A DNA stretch of 64,000 nt. Origin: Hymenobacter sp. YIM 151500-1. GTDB lineage: Bacteria > Bacteroidota > Bacteroidia > Cytophagales > Hymenobacteraceae. The stretch covers positions 1,054,001 to 1,118,000 of the forward strand of contig NZ_CP110139.1 in NCBI RefSeq assembly GCF_025979885.1, given 5' to 3'. A program made the translations under genes and the position numbers. The notes beneath the pieces were generated by a model. It worked only from the letters and a program-made list of their open reading frames with translations. It searched no databases and was not told where the DNA came from. Numbering within the stretch: position 1 is the first letter of the stretch; each line of letters starts with the position of its first letter. Shown piece after piece: positions 52,248-60,465 of this stretch.

Positions 52248-53942
52248 CTAGAGCTTCAAAAACCGTATCGTGCGCTGCTCCCGCCCCGCCGTAACGATGC
52301 AGGTGTAGGCGCCCTTAGACAAAATGCCCGGCTGCAACTGCACTTCTGAAGCAGTAGTGGGAGCCAACTTCTGCTCAGCTACCAGGCTGCCCCGGCCATC
52401 GTAAATGCGCACCAGCAGCGGCTGGGCCCGGAACGGGGCGCTCAACTGCAAGTACAGCTCGTTGTCCTTGGTGGGGTTGGGGTAGATGTACAGGTCGGCG
52501 CGGGGCGCCGGGCCGGCTACGGGCAGCGGCGTGCCGGGATTGGCCAGGTTGTAAGCTCGCCCGAAGTTGGGCACGCCGTAGCCCACTTCGTCATCGGGCG
52601 CGGTGGCGCGCGTGCCCGAGCGTTGGAGCAAGCTGATGACCTGCTGGGCCGTGAGCCGGGGGTTAGCCTGCCAGAAGCCCGCCGCCACGCCCGCCAGCAC
52701 CGGGCACGCATACGACGTTCCGTTGCCGCGCACCACCGCGCCGTCGGGCGTCAGCACGGCCGTTTGCGCGCCCATGGCGGCCAGGTTGGGCTTGATGCGC
52801 CCGTCGGCAGTGGGCCCGCGGGAGCTGAAGCCGGCGTAGGTGGAAAGCGAATCCACGGCCCCCACAGTCAGAATAGAATCGGCGTCGGCGGGGGCAAGGA
52901 TGTAGCGCCACTGATGGGCGCCCTCGTTGCCGGCGCTGTTCACCACCAGCATGCCCACACGGGCCGCCACGGTGGCCGCCCGCGTCGAAATGGCCGTGCG
53001 GCCGTTCAGGTCGTTGTAGGTGTAGTCAATCGACGGATAGTCGAAGGTGCTGTAGCCCAGCGAGGAGCTGATAATGTCCACCCCGGCCGAATCGGCCCGC
53101 TCGGCGGCCAGCAGCCAGTTCATTTCCTCCACCGGATGCTCGGAGCCGGTGTCTTCGGTGATGAACAGGTGGTAGCTAGCCTTGGGCGCCGTGCCCACGA
53201 ACAAGCCCGGCTGGTCGGCCGCCAGCACCGACAAGCACCGGGTGCCGTGCTGGTCGCGCTGAAAGACGTTGGCTTGCTTATCCACGAAGTTGAAGGTGCT
53301 GGCCAGGCGCTGCTCCTGCCGCAGGTGGGCGAAGGGCGCGGCCTGGTCGACGCCGGGAAACCCACTGTCGAACACCGCAATGTGCAGGCCTTCGCCCCGG
53401 AAGCCGGCCTCGTGCATCTGCAAGGCCCCTACCTGCTGGTTTTGAGCGTAGGCCGCACCGTACTGGGGGCGGGTGCCGCGGCGCAGGTCGGGCCGCTGCT
53501 CGGCAATGCCGTGCTTGCGGGTGCCGGGCAGGCCGCGGTTGAGCGTGCGCACGGTTTTCACGCAGGGCAGGGCTTGCAGCCGGGTGAGCGTGGCCGAGTC
53601 GCAGGCTACCACGGCCGCGTTAAACCAGCGCGAGGTGTACCACAGCTCGGCGCCCGGCACGGCCTTTACCTGGGCCACGTAGCCGGGGTTCACGGGCAGG
53701 TCGCGGGGCTGCACGGCAATGCCTTGGCGCTGCCGCCGCTGCACGGCCCGCGCCGACAAATAGGCCTGGGGCTGGGCTAGGCTGTAGGGCGAATTCGCCT
53801 TGTCCTGAAAGTAGAGCAGGTGCCGGCGGACGGTGCCCGTCGGCCGATTCGAGGCTGGGGGCGGGTCGTGCGGACGCGTGGGGGCGGCCAGTGCCGCCGG
53901 CGCCCACAGGCTGGCCAAGAGAAGAAGCCGGGGGAAGTGCAT
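52248..53942 (-). CDS. Secreted subtilisin-like S8 peptidase with T9SS sorting domain
   Basis: A 564-residue protease from the ATG at 53942 (MHFPRLLLLASLW). The signal peptide is followed by a propeptide-like region (to about 150). The catalytic triad is D192 in IAVFDSGFPG, H232 in QHGTRC and S410 in NGTSYACPVLAG, with the oxyanion Asn in NSAGNEGA. The last ~80 residues (ADLYIYPNPTKDNELYLQL to IRFLKL) form a type A C-terminal domain for type IX secretion, so the enzyme is exported across the outer membrane. It is monocistronic by layout. Confidence 0.93.
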   Translation of the reverse strand: MHFPRLLLLASLWAPAALAAPTRPHDPPPASNRPTGTVRRHLLYFQDKANSPYSLAQPQAYLSARAVQRRQRQGIAVQPRDLPVNPGYVAQVKAVPGAELWYTSRWFNAAVVACDSATLTRLQALPCVKTVRTLNRGLPGTRKHGIAEQRPDLRRGTRPQYGAAYAQNQQVGALQMHEAGFRGEGLHIAVFDSGFPGVDQAAPFAHLRQEQRLASTFNFVDKQANVFQRDQHGTRCLSVLAADQPGLFVGTAPKASYHLFITEDTGSEHPVEEMNWLLAAERADSAGVDIISSSLGYSTFDYPSIDYTYNDLNGRTAISTRAATVAARVGMLVVNSAGNEGAHQWRYILAPADADSILTVGAVDSLSTYAGFSSRGPTADGRIKPNLAAMGAQTAVLTPDGAVVRGNGTSYACPVLAGVAAGFWQANPRLTAQQVISLLQRSGTRATAPDDEVGYGVPNFGRAYNLANPGTPLPVAGPAPRADLYIYPNPTKDNELYLQLSAPFRAQPLLVRIYDGRGSLVAEQKLAPTTASEVQLQPGILSKGAYTCIVTAGREQRTIRFLKL

Positions 53943-54101
53943 AGGTATCACCAAGTCGCCTGGTAAGCAGGCGGAAGTTACGCAGGATTCCAGGAGAATT
54001 GCACTTTTCTGCCGAGCATCCGGGCCTGTTCAACGAGCAAGCGGCTGGCCCTACCCAGAACCAGCCGCTCGTAAAGCCTCTCTTTTCTTGCGGCAGCCAG
54101 G

Positions 54102-54848
54102 CTACCGGCCGCTTTCCACCAGGATTTCGCTGCGCGACTGGCCCTGGTGAATGTAGGTGGGCCGGGGCACGCAGGTAGGGTCGTTGCTGCAAAACGTGAA
54201 GCGGCGCCGCACCCGGTACACCGGCCCCACGCCCTGGGCAAACACGTCGCGCCGGATGGTGGCGTAGAACGCGTTGACGTCGTAGCGCACGTCGTTGATG
54301 GTAGTTACGGTGTTGGGGTACTGAAACTGCCGGCCGTTGCTGCTGACGGTCAGGGGCCGGCCCACGTGCACGTACAGGCGGTTTTCGGCCTCAATGGTGT
54401 CGAGCGTATTAAAGGCGTTCAGGTTCCAGACTTTGCCTTCTTCCACCGGAAACACCAGCTCCACGGTGCGGCGGTTGTTGCGCGCAAGCAGCACGTGCTT
54501 GGGCGTGGCCGTTACGGTAAACACACTGTCGAACTGCCAGCTGTCGGCCGGGGTGGCGCGGCGGCTGCGGATGATGCGGTAGGCCGGCTGCCCGGTGGCG
54601 TCGGGCTCCATCTGCGCATCTACCTGCTCCCGAAACTGGAAGCGGCTCACCGTGGGCACGTTGGCCCGAAAGGTGGTGTCGGCTACGTCGTAAATGCGGT
54701 ACGAGCCCAGCTCCAGCGGGTAGTAGCTCTGGCCCTGGTCGGGGGCGGGCTCGGTTTCGGTCTGGCAGCTGGCCGCCAGCAGTCCGGCGCCAGCCAGCAG
54801 CAACTCCGCCACCTGCTTAATGCGGCGCGGGGCTTTCGTAATCATCAT
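54102..54848 (-). CDS. Lipoprotein of unknown function
   Basis: A 248-residue protein from the ATG at 54848 (54845 is equally possible). The signal peptide has a lipobox LLAAS-C (Cys about residue 20). The mature protein starts with an acidic linker, then the text YYPLELGSYRIYDVADTTFRA and many beta-type segments. This opening is common in uncharacterised Bacteroidota lipoproteins. A cysteine pair near the C-terminus (FCSNDPTC) may form a disulfide. No function can be given. Confidence 0.82.
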   Translation of the reverse strand: MMITKAPRRIKQVAELLLAGAGLLAASCQTETEPAPDQGQSYYPLELGSYRIYDVADTTFRANVPTVSRFQFREQVDAQMEPDATGQPAYRIIRSRRATPADSWQFDSVFTVTATPKHVLLARNNRRTVELVFPVEEGKVWNLNAFNTLDTIEAENRLYVHVGRPLTVSSNGRQFQYPNTVTTINDVRYDVNAFYATIRRDVFAQGVGPVYRVRRRFTFCSNDPTCVPRPTYIHQGQSRSEILVESGR

Positions 54849-54983
54849 TGAAACGTAGGAATGGAACATATATTCAGGCCTTATACATGAGAATGTAGCG
54901 CGTAAACAGTGAATGCACTGCTAATCGGGCGTGGTAGTTTCTTCAGCCAGCAAGATACGCAGGGAACAGCCACCGCAGTTTGT

Positions 54984-55028
54984 CAACGGCCAGCTTCCGG
55001 CTAGTGGTATACCGGGAGCTGGCCGTTG
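54984..55028 (-). terminator. Strong 17-bp hairpin downstream of mnmA
   Basis: CAACGGCCAGCTTCCGG (54984-55000) and CCGGGAGCTGGCCGTTG (55012-55028) match in 16 of 17 positions around an 11-nt loop. It lies 12 bp past the mnmA stop. There is no U-tract, so it may stabilise the 3' end rather than terminate. Confidence 0.6.
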
Positions 55029-55040
55029 AAAGAAACCACC

Positions 55041-56189
55041 TTAGCCAGCCGCGGCCACGGCCGCCGAGGGCTCGGGAATCTCGCCGATGGTGTGGCGCTC
55101 AATCCAGCCCCCGCCCAGCACGTCGGGCCCGTCGTAGAACACGGCGGCCTGGCCGGGCGTGACGGCGTGCACGGGCGCCTCGAAGTAGACGTAGATTTTG
55201 TCGCCGTGTTGCTCCAGGAAGGCCGGGGCCCCGTCGTGGTTGTAGCGGATTTTGGTGATGCTGGGCACCAGCCCGCGGCCTTCCAGCGTGGCGTACTTGC
55301 CCATGTTGAGCTTGCCCACCACCGTGCGGGTGCTGGCCAGCTCCTCGAAGTTGCCGAGCACCACCTGGTTGGTATCGGGGCGGATTTCGGTGACGTAGGC
55401 CGGGAAGCCCAGGGCCACGCCCAGGCCCTTGCGCTGCCCGATGGTGTAGAACGGGTAGCCCTCGTGGCGGCCCACCACGGTGCCGTTGCGCAGCACAAAC
55501 TCGCCGCCGGCCACGCGCTCCTCCAGGCCCGGCACCCGGCGCCGCAGAAAGCCGCGGTAGTCGTTGTCGGGAATAAAGCAGATTTCGTAGCTCTCGGGCT
55601 TGTTTACCAGCTCCGTAAAGCCCCGTTGCCGGGCAAAGTCGTAGATGGCCGTCTTGCGCAGCTGGCCCAGCGGGAACAGCGTGCGGGCTAGGCTCTGCTG
55701 GGTGACGCCCCACAGAGCGTAGCTCTGGTCTTTGTTGTCGTCGAGGCCCTTGCTGATGACGTAGCGGCCGTTTTCATGGCGCACCTGGGCGTAGTGGCCG
55801 GTGGCAATAAACTCGCAGCCAAGCTGGTCGGCGCGGCGCAGCAGGGCGTCCCACTTGATGTGGGTGTTGCAGAGCACGCAGGGGTTAGGCGTGCGGCCGG
55901 CCAGGTATTCTTCGGTGAAGTTGCTGATGACAAAATCCCCGAACTCGTCGCGAATGTCAATGATGTAGTGCGGGAAGCCCAGGTCCACGGCAATCTGGCG
56001 GGCGTCGTTGATGGAGTCCAGCGAGCAGCAGCCGGTTTCCTTTTTGCTGCCGCCCGCCGAAGCGTAGTCCCAGGTTTTCATGGTCATCCCGACCACCTCG
56101 TAGCCTTGCTCGTGCAGCAGCACCGCCGCCACCGAGCTGTCGATGCCGCCGCTCATGGCAACCAGCACCCGTCCTTTCGAAGTTTGCAT
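55041..56189 (-). CDS. mnmA: tRNA-specific 2-thiouridylase MnmA
   Basis: A 382-residue enzyme that thiolates U34 of tRNA-Lys/Glu/Gln. The start is the ATG at 56189 (MQTSKGRVLVAMSGGIDSSV); 92 upstream codons of the frame are repeat and spacer DNA. It has the PP-loop SGGIDSS (13-19), the catalytic cysteine in TPNPCVLCN and the second cysteine in ESYEICFIPD. A TACCTTTG -7 box lies at 56244-56237. It is divergent from the trpF-like gene, with inverted repeat arms in the shared upstream region. Confidence 0.95.
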   Translation of the reverse strand: MQTSKGRVLVAMSGGIDSSVAAVLLHEQGYEVVGMTMKTWDYASAGGSKKETGCCSLDSINDARQIAVDLGFPHYIIDIRDEFGDFVISNFTEEYLAGRTPNPCVLCNTHIKWDALLRRADQLGCEFIATGHYAQVRHENGRYVISKGLDDNKDQSYALWGVTQQSLARTLFPLGQLRKTAIYDFARQRGFTELVNKPESYEICFIPDNDYRGFLRRRVPGLEERVAGGEFVLRNGTVVGRHEGYPFYTIGQRKGLGVALGFPAYVTEIRPDTNQVVLGNFEELASTRTVVGKLNMGKYATLEGRGLVPSITKIRYNHDGAPAFLEQHGDKIYVYFEAPVHAVTPGQAAVFYDGPDVLGGGWIERHTIGEIPEPSAAVAAAG

Positions 56190-56236
56190 AGTAACTGAAA
56201 AAGCGCCCGAAGCGTGAAAGGTTCCGGCCGAATACG

Positions 56237-56244
56237 CAAAGGTA
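56237..56244 (-). promoter_or_regulatory. -7 element of mnmA
   Basis: TACCTTTG on the minus strand, 47 bp before the mnmA ATG, is a perfect TAnnTTTG match. No clear -33 TTG is seen at the right distance. Confidence 0.45.
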
Positions 56245-56257
56245 AGGGCTGGCGCGC

Positions 56258-56416
56258 GGTTCGTTTTTTTGTTGTTCGCCGTTCGTTTGTCGTCTTTTGC
56301 GGCTCGTTTCAGCTTTCGGCGCTTGGTTTCGGCTTGCTGAAAAGCGGCCGGCATCTGGCTCGGCCATGTCGTACGCGGCGTCCAGGCCCTTCTCGAACAA
56401 CGAAAAACAAAAAACC
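56258..56416. repeat. Inverted repeat in the mnmA / trpF-like divergent region
   Basis: GGTTCGTTTTTTTGTTGTTC (from 56258) and the word CGAACAACGAAAAACAAAAA (56394-56413) are inverted copies with small gaps. The right arm ends 8 bp before the trpF-like start, the left arm next to the mnmA -7 box. Confidence 0.6.
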
Positions 56417-56424
56417 AACTCCCT

Positions 56425-57048
56425 ATGTCCTTGCTTGTTCCCGTCATGGTGCGTGGCATCAACAACCTGTCGGATGCCCGCTACTGCGCCGGCATGGGCG
56501 CCGACTCGCTCACCTTCCGCCTCGACCCGGCCCTGACGGAGGCCCTCACGCCCGAAGCCGTGCAGGAGCTGAGCGGCTGGGTGGCCGGCGTGCAGCTCAT
56601 CGGGGAGTTCGACACGCTGCCGGTAGCCGACATCAGCGCCGTGGTGCAGCAGTGCGGCCTGCACGCCGTGCTGCTGCACCGCCGCCGCCCCGCCCACGAG
56701 CTGGCCCAGCTACCCGTGCCGGCCCTGCGCCTGCTGCCCTGGGTTCCCGACATGCTGCCCGAGGACGTGGACCTGCGCTTCCGCGAGTTGGCCTCGCACC
56801 ACCACGGCTTCGTGCTGGCTGCTCCCCCCACCCCGCTGCCCACACCCGCCGACCTGGTTCGCCTCACGGAGCAGGCCCGCACCTACCCCCTGTGGCTGAG
56901 CGCCGGCTATGCCCCTACCACACTGCGCGACTTCGTTGAACTGGTGCAGCCCGCCGGCATCGTGCTGGAAGGCGGCGACGAAATCAAGCCCGGCCTGCGC
57001 GACTTCGACGAAATGGAAGCCGTATTTGAGCAGTTGGAAGAGCAATAG
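56425..57048 (+). CDS. TrpF-like protein lacking the catalytic cysteine (possible pseudoenzyme)
   Basis: A 207-residue protein with the phosphoribosylanthranilate isomerase outline. N-terminal VMVRGINNLSDARYCAGMGADSLTF stands where TrpF has K-x-C-G-I-T, and the C-terminal GDEIKPGLRDFDEMEAVFEQL stands where TrpF has S-G-V-E-x-x-P-G-x-K-D. The catalytic cysteine position is Arg9 here, and the usual mid-barrel acid motif is not recognisable. The barrel is otherwise complete in length. It stands alone, not in a trp operon, and is divergent from mnmA. It probably does another reaction or is a binding protein; no function is claimed. Confidence 0.72.
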   Translation: MSLLVPVMVRGINNLSDARYCAGMGADSLTFRLDPALTEALTPEAVQELSGWVAGVQLIGEFDTLPVADISAVVQQCGLHAVLLHRRRPAHELAQLPVPALRLLPWVPDMLPEDVDLRFRELASHHHGFVLAAPPTPLPTPADLVRLTEQARTYPLWLSAGYAPTTLRDFVELVQPAGIVLEGGDEIKPGLRDFDEMEAVFEQLEEQ

Positions 57049-57051
57049 TCA

Positions 57052-57098
57052 AAAACAGAAACCGCCCCGCAGCCAAGCTCCGCAGCGGTTTCTGTTTT
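57052..57098. terminator. Bidirectional terminator (14-bp perfect stem)
   Basis: AAAACAGAAACCGC (57052-57065) pairs exactly with GCGGTTTCTGTTTT (57085-57098) around a 19-nt loop. It lies between the convergent trpF-like and DinB/MDMPI-like genes and has U-rich ends in both directions. Confidence 0.85.
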
Positions 57099-57103
57099 CT
57101 ATC

Positions 57104-57943
57104 CTAACCCATTACTGTCACCAGGGAAAAAATGGGTTGCGTCAGCTCCGTGGGGCCTTGTAAGCGCAGGTGCGACGCGGCTTCGGCCGGGGGCAGGCTT
57201 TTGGTGAACAGCCGCCAGGCCACTAGCCCGTCCAGCTCTATTTCGGCTTGCACCGGGCCGGGGTAGTGCTGGCCCAGCGTCCATCCCGTGGCGGTACGCA
57301 CCAGAAACCACGTATTGGCAGCCGGGCCGCTGATATGCAGGCGCACGGCCACACCGGGCGCGGCTGGCACCGGGCGGTAGTGGTGCGGTAAAGCCTGTAC
57401 GCAGGTGGCCAGAAAAGGCCCGTACAATTCGGGACGCAGCAGCGGCTCCTCCTGCCCCACCGCCTGGCGAATCTGCTGCTGGTGGTGCCATTTTTCGGTG
57501 TACTCCCGCGCTACGTGAAAGTGGTTGGATGAAGTGGTTTCCCCAGCCCAGGCTACGGCGAAGGCGGCCGGAGTGGCTGGGTCCAGGGTGGCCAGGAAGC
57601 CGTTGTAGGCCGGCCCCACCAGCTCCAGCAGCCACGTCAGCACCGCCGGGCTCAGGCGCTGCCCGGCCTGCACCCAGGCACCGTTCAGCGCATTCAGGTA
57701 GCGCACCACGTCGGTGTACTCGCCGCTGGCCGGTCCCGTGCCGGCAACGTGGCCGTCGCGCAGCATCGACAACGTACGCAGGCTGCCATCGAGCAGGTGC
57801 AGAGCTACCTCGTGCACCCGCCAGCCAGGGGACAGCGTGGGCCACTGCCACTCAGCGGGCGGCAGGCCGCGCAGCACCTCCAGCAGCAGTCGGTCCAGTT
57901 CCGGGAATAAGGGCAGGGTTTCGGGGATGGGAGCCGCTTGCAT
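57104..57943 (-). CDS. DinB/maleylpyruvate-isomerase-N-like metal-binding protein
   Basis: A 279-residue protein from the ATG at 57943 (MQAAPIPETLPLFPEL). The N-terminal four-helix bundle (about 10-180) has the metal-type histidines in WRVHEVALHLLD and the late REYTEKWHHQQQIRQAVG motif of the MDMPI/DinB superfamily. The C-terminal ~100 residues resemble the SCP-like second domain of the same family (WRLFTKSLPP). Characterised relatives are thiol-dependent isomerases or transferases. The substrate here is unknown. Confidence 0.82.
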   Translation of the reverse strand: MQAAPIPETLPLFPELDRLLLEVLRGLPPAEWQWPTLSPGWRVHEVALHLLDGSLRTLSMLRDGHVAGTGPASGEYTDVVRYLNALNGAWVQAGQRLSPAVLTWLLELVGPAYNGFLATLDPATPAAFAVAWAGETTSSNHFHVAREYTEKWHHQQQIRQAVGQEEPLLRPELYGPFLATCVQALPHHYRPVPAAPGVAVRLHISGPAANTWFLVRTATGWTLGQHYPGPVQAEIELDGLVAWRLFTKSLPPAEAASHLRLQGPTELTQPIFSLVTVMG

Positions 57944-58064
57944 GAGGTTGAAAAACAACGATGTGGAACACCATGCGGCGCAAATCGTACCCTGCCTCTT
58001 TCGGTAGGGCGACCTGGGGCGCTTAAGGAGCGGTTGGAGTTATTGGTCGAGAGGCCAGCGCGGG

Positions 58065-58138
58065 GTAGAGACGCGACCCTTCGCGTGTCCCCGCCGAACA
58101 GTACGCCCGCGAAAAGACCCAGGATGTTGCGTCTCTAC
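58065..58138. repeat. Inverted repeat with GTAGAGACGC arms
   Basis: GTAGAGACGC (58065-58074) and GCGTCTCTAC (58129-58138) are perfect 10-bp arms. Between them lie GACCCTTCGCGTGTC and CGCGAAAAG, which look like decayed inner arms. The gap between trmB and the DinB-like gene holds nothing else. Confidence 0.65.
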
Positions 58139-58189
58139 ACCGGTCAACCAACCTGGTAGCGTAACGCAAACCGCTTCTAACCCAGCCTT

Positions 58190-58852
58190 CTAACCCAGCC
58201 GAAATTGCAGGTACTTGATGGGCACGCCCAGGGTGCGGTATTTCCGCTCGAAGGTGGTCTGGATGTCTTCGGCGTGCGGGAGCAGCTCGGGGGTGGCGTA
58301 GAGGTCCTTGGTGTGGGCCAGGATGGTGGCGCCGGGGCGCCGCTGCACGGTGGCCAGGGTGAAGTCGAACAAGTCCTCGTTGTCGGTTTTGAGGTGGACG
58401 AGGCCGCCGGGACGCAGGAGCTGCTGGTAGAGGTCGAGGAAGCGCGGGGCGGTGAGGCGGCGCTTGATGTCCCGGTCGCGGGGGCGCGGGTCGGGAAAGG
58501 TAATCCAGATTTCGTGCAGCTCCTGGGGCGCGAAGTGCGTGAGCAGCTCGTGGGCCCGGGTGCGGATAAAGCCCACATTCAGCAGGCCCAGGGCCTCGGC
58601 GCGGGTGCTCCCCCGCCAGATTCGGTCGCCCTTGATGTCGAGGCCCAGGAAGTTGCGCGCGGGGTAGCGCGCGGCCAGGCCCACGGTGTACTCGCCTTTG
58701 CCGCAGCCCACTTCCAGGGTAATCGGGTTCGGGTTTCGGAAAAACGCCTCGTGCCAGCGCCCACCCAGCTGCTGGTAAGTAGGCTTGCCCGGTTCCACAA
58801 CGTCGGCCCGCTGGGCATTATCGGCAAAGCGCTTCAGTTTAACGCGACTCAC
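58190..58852 (-). CDS. trmB: tRNA (guanine-N7-)-methyltransferase
   Basis: A 220-residue SAM-dependent enzyme modifying G46 of tRNA. The frame starts with GTG at 58852 (MSRVKLKRFADNAQ). Motifs are LEVGCGKGEYTVGLA (SAM binding), FLGLDIKGDRIWRG, ITFPDPRPRDRDIKRRL and LKTDNEDLF. A TACCTTTC text with the word CTAACTTCCCC lies just upstream. It lies 130 bp downstream of folC on the same strand. Confidence 0.94.
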   Translation of the reverse strand: MSRVKLKRFADNAQRADVVEPGKPTYQQLGGRWHEAFFRNPNPITLEVGCGKGEYTVGLAARYPARNFLGLDIKGDRIWRGSTRAEALGLLNVGFIRTRAHELLTHFAPQELHEIWITFPDPRPRDRDIKRRLTAPRFLDLYQQLLRPGGLVHLKTDNEDLFDFTLATVQRRPGATILAHTKDLYATPELLPHAEDIQTTFERKYRTLGVPIKYLQFRLG

Positions 58853-58982
58853 GGGGAAGTTAGAAAGGTAAGAAGTGGTGAAGTTGGGAAGTGAAGGTCA
58901 GCGGCGCGGCGTAGGCGTCCGAGCAGCAGGCCCGCTGGAAAGCAGGGTGCAGAATGGTGGTTGCCTGGCTTGCGCCGCGCGG

Positions 58983-60284
58983 CTACAGCCCCTCCACTTC
59001 CGCTACCACAAAAGTACTGCCCCCAATGAAGACCACATCTTCGGGAGCGGCGGCGGCACGGGCGGCGGCTACGGCGGCAGGTACCGGCCCCCACTCCTGC
59101 CCTACCAGGCCCACGGCCGCCGCTTGGCTGGCCAGCTCTCCGGCTGGCAAGGCTCGCGGAATGTTGGCCTGGCAGAAGTAGTATGTGGCTTCTTTGGGCA
59201 GCAAGGCCAGCATCTTGCTCATATCCTTGTCATTGACGACGCCCAGCACGAAGTGCAGCCGGCGGTAGGGCAGCCGCGCCAGCTGGCCCGTAATGAAGCG
59301 GATGCCCGCCTCATTGTGGCCCGTGTCGCAAACCACCAGGGGGCGGCGGCCCAGGACGGTCCAGCGGCCCCGGAAACCGGTAAGGCGACCTACCTCGCGC
59401 AGGCCCTCCCGCACGGCCGCTTCGGGCAGCTCGAACCCCTGGCGGCGCAGCTCATCCAGGGTGGCCAGCACGCCGGGCAGGTTCAGGCGCTGGTAGTCGC
59501 CCACTAGGCCTAGCTCCAGCTCATCCAGGTACAGGCGGCCGTCGTGGTCCACGCGCAGGAGCTGGGTGGCTTCGTCGGGGGCCGGCTCGCGCAGCAGGGT
59601 CACGCGGTAGTGCTGGTCGGCCAGCAGCAGCGGGGCTTGCTCCTGGGCGGCTTTCTGCTCGAACACGGCTTGCACTTCGAGCTGGGTCTGGCTGATGATG
59701 GCCGGCACGCCGGGCTTGATGATGCCGGCTTTTTCACTAGCAATCTGGGGCAGCGTGTCGCCCAGCAGGGCCTGGTGGTCGTAGCTGATGTTGGTGATAA
59801 GCGAGACCAGGGGCCGGATGATGTTGGTCGAATCTAGCCGCCCACCCAGGCCCACTTCCACCACGGCCACGTCTACCTGTTCGGCGGTAAAATAGTCGAA
59901 AGCCAGGGCCACGCACATTTCAAAAAACGAAGGCTGCACCTCGTCAAAGAGCCCGCGCCAACGTGCCACCCAGGCCACCAGGTAGTCCGGGGCCAGGTCC
60001 TGGCCGTTGACTTTGATGCGCTCCATGAACTCCTTGAGGTGGGGCGAGGTGTAGAGGCCTACCCGGTAGCCGGCGGCTTGCAACACCGCCGCCAGCAGGT
60101 GGCTGGAGCTGCCCTTGCCGTTGGTGCCGGCCACGTGCACGCAGTGCAGGCGCCGCTCGGGGTTTCCCAGGGCGGCGGCCAGTTGCTCGGTGCGCTCCAG
60201 CCCCGGCTTGTACCCCGCCGCCCCCACCCGCTGAAACATAGGCAGCTGCTGGTAGAGGTAGTCGAGGGTTTGCTGGTAGGTCAT
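58983..60284 (-). CDS. folC: Bifunctional dihydrofolate / folylpolyglutamate synthase
   Basis: A 433-residue Mur-ligase-family enzyme adding glutamate to dihydropteroate or folate. Motifs are the P-loop VAGTNGKGSSSHLLA, the SPHLKEFMERIKVNG omega-type loop, VEVGLGGRLDSTN and the C-terminal DTGHNEAGIRF. The gene starts one base after the left arm of a 43-bp inverted repeat that separates it from the tonB-like gene. Confidence 0.94.
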   Translation of the reverse strand: MTYQQTLDYLYQQLPMFQRVGAAGYKPGLERTEQLAAALGNPERRLHCVHVAGTNGKGSSSHLLAAVLQAAGYRVGLYTSPHLKEFMERIKVNGQDLAPDYLVAWVARWRGLFDEVQPSFFEMCVALAFDYFTAEQVDVAVVEVGLGGRLDSTNIIRPLVSLITNISYDHQALLGDTLPQIASEKAGIIKPGVPAIISQTQLEVQAVFEQKAAQEQAPLLLADQHYRVTLLREPAPDEATQLLRVDHDGRLYLDELELGLVGDYQRLNLPGVLATLDELRRQGFELPEAAVREGLREVGRLTGFRGRWTVLGRRPLVVCDTGHNEAGIRFITGQLARLPYRRLHFVLGVVNDKDMSKMLALLPKEATYYFCQANIPRALPAGELASQAAAVGLVGQEWGPVPAAVAAARAAAAPEDVVFIGGSTFVVAEVEGL

Positions 60285-60465
60285 CTGAATCGCGGATTGA
60301 ACGGATTTAAGGATTGCGCGGATTTTGGTGACGGCTTGGTTCAGCTAAGGCACGTTAGGCTACGGCCCGGTTCGGCTACGGCCCGGTTCGGCTACGGCAT
60401 GTTAGTCTAGCTGCTTCGTAAGCAAAATCCGCACAATCCTTAAATCCGTTCAATCCGCGATTCAG
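60285..60465. repeat. 43-bp near-perfect inverted repeat between tonB-like and folC
   Basis: The arms 60285-60327 and 60423-60465 match in 42 of 43 positions; each begins at its outer end with CTGAATCGCGGATTGAACGG. The right arm covers the tonB-like stop codon (60462-60464) and the left arm abuts the folC start codon. The 95-bp centre contains a 16-bp tandem unit GGCTACGGCCCGGTTC repeated about 2.6 times (60358-60398). Confidence 0.9.
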
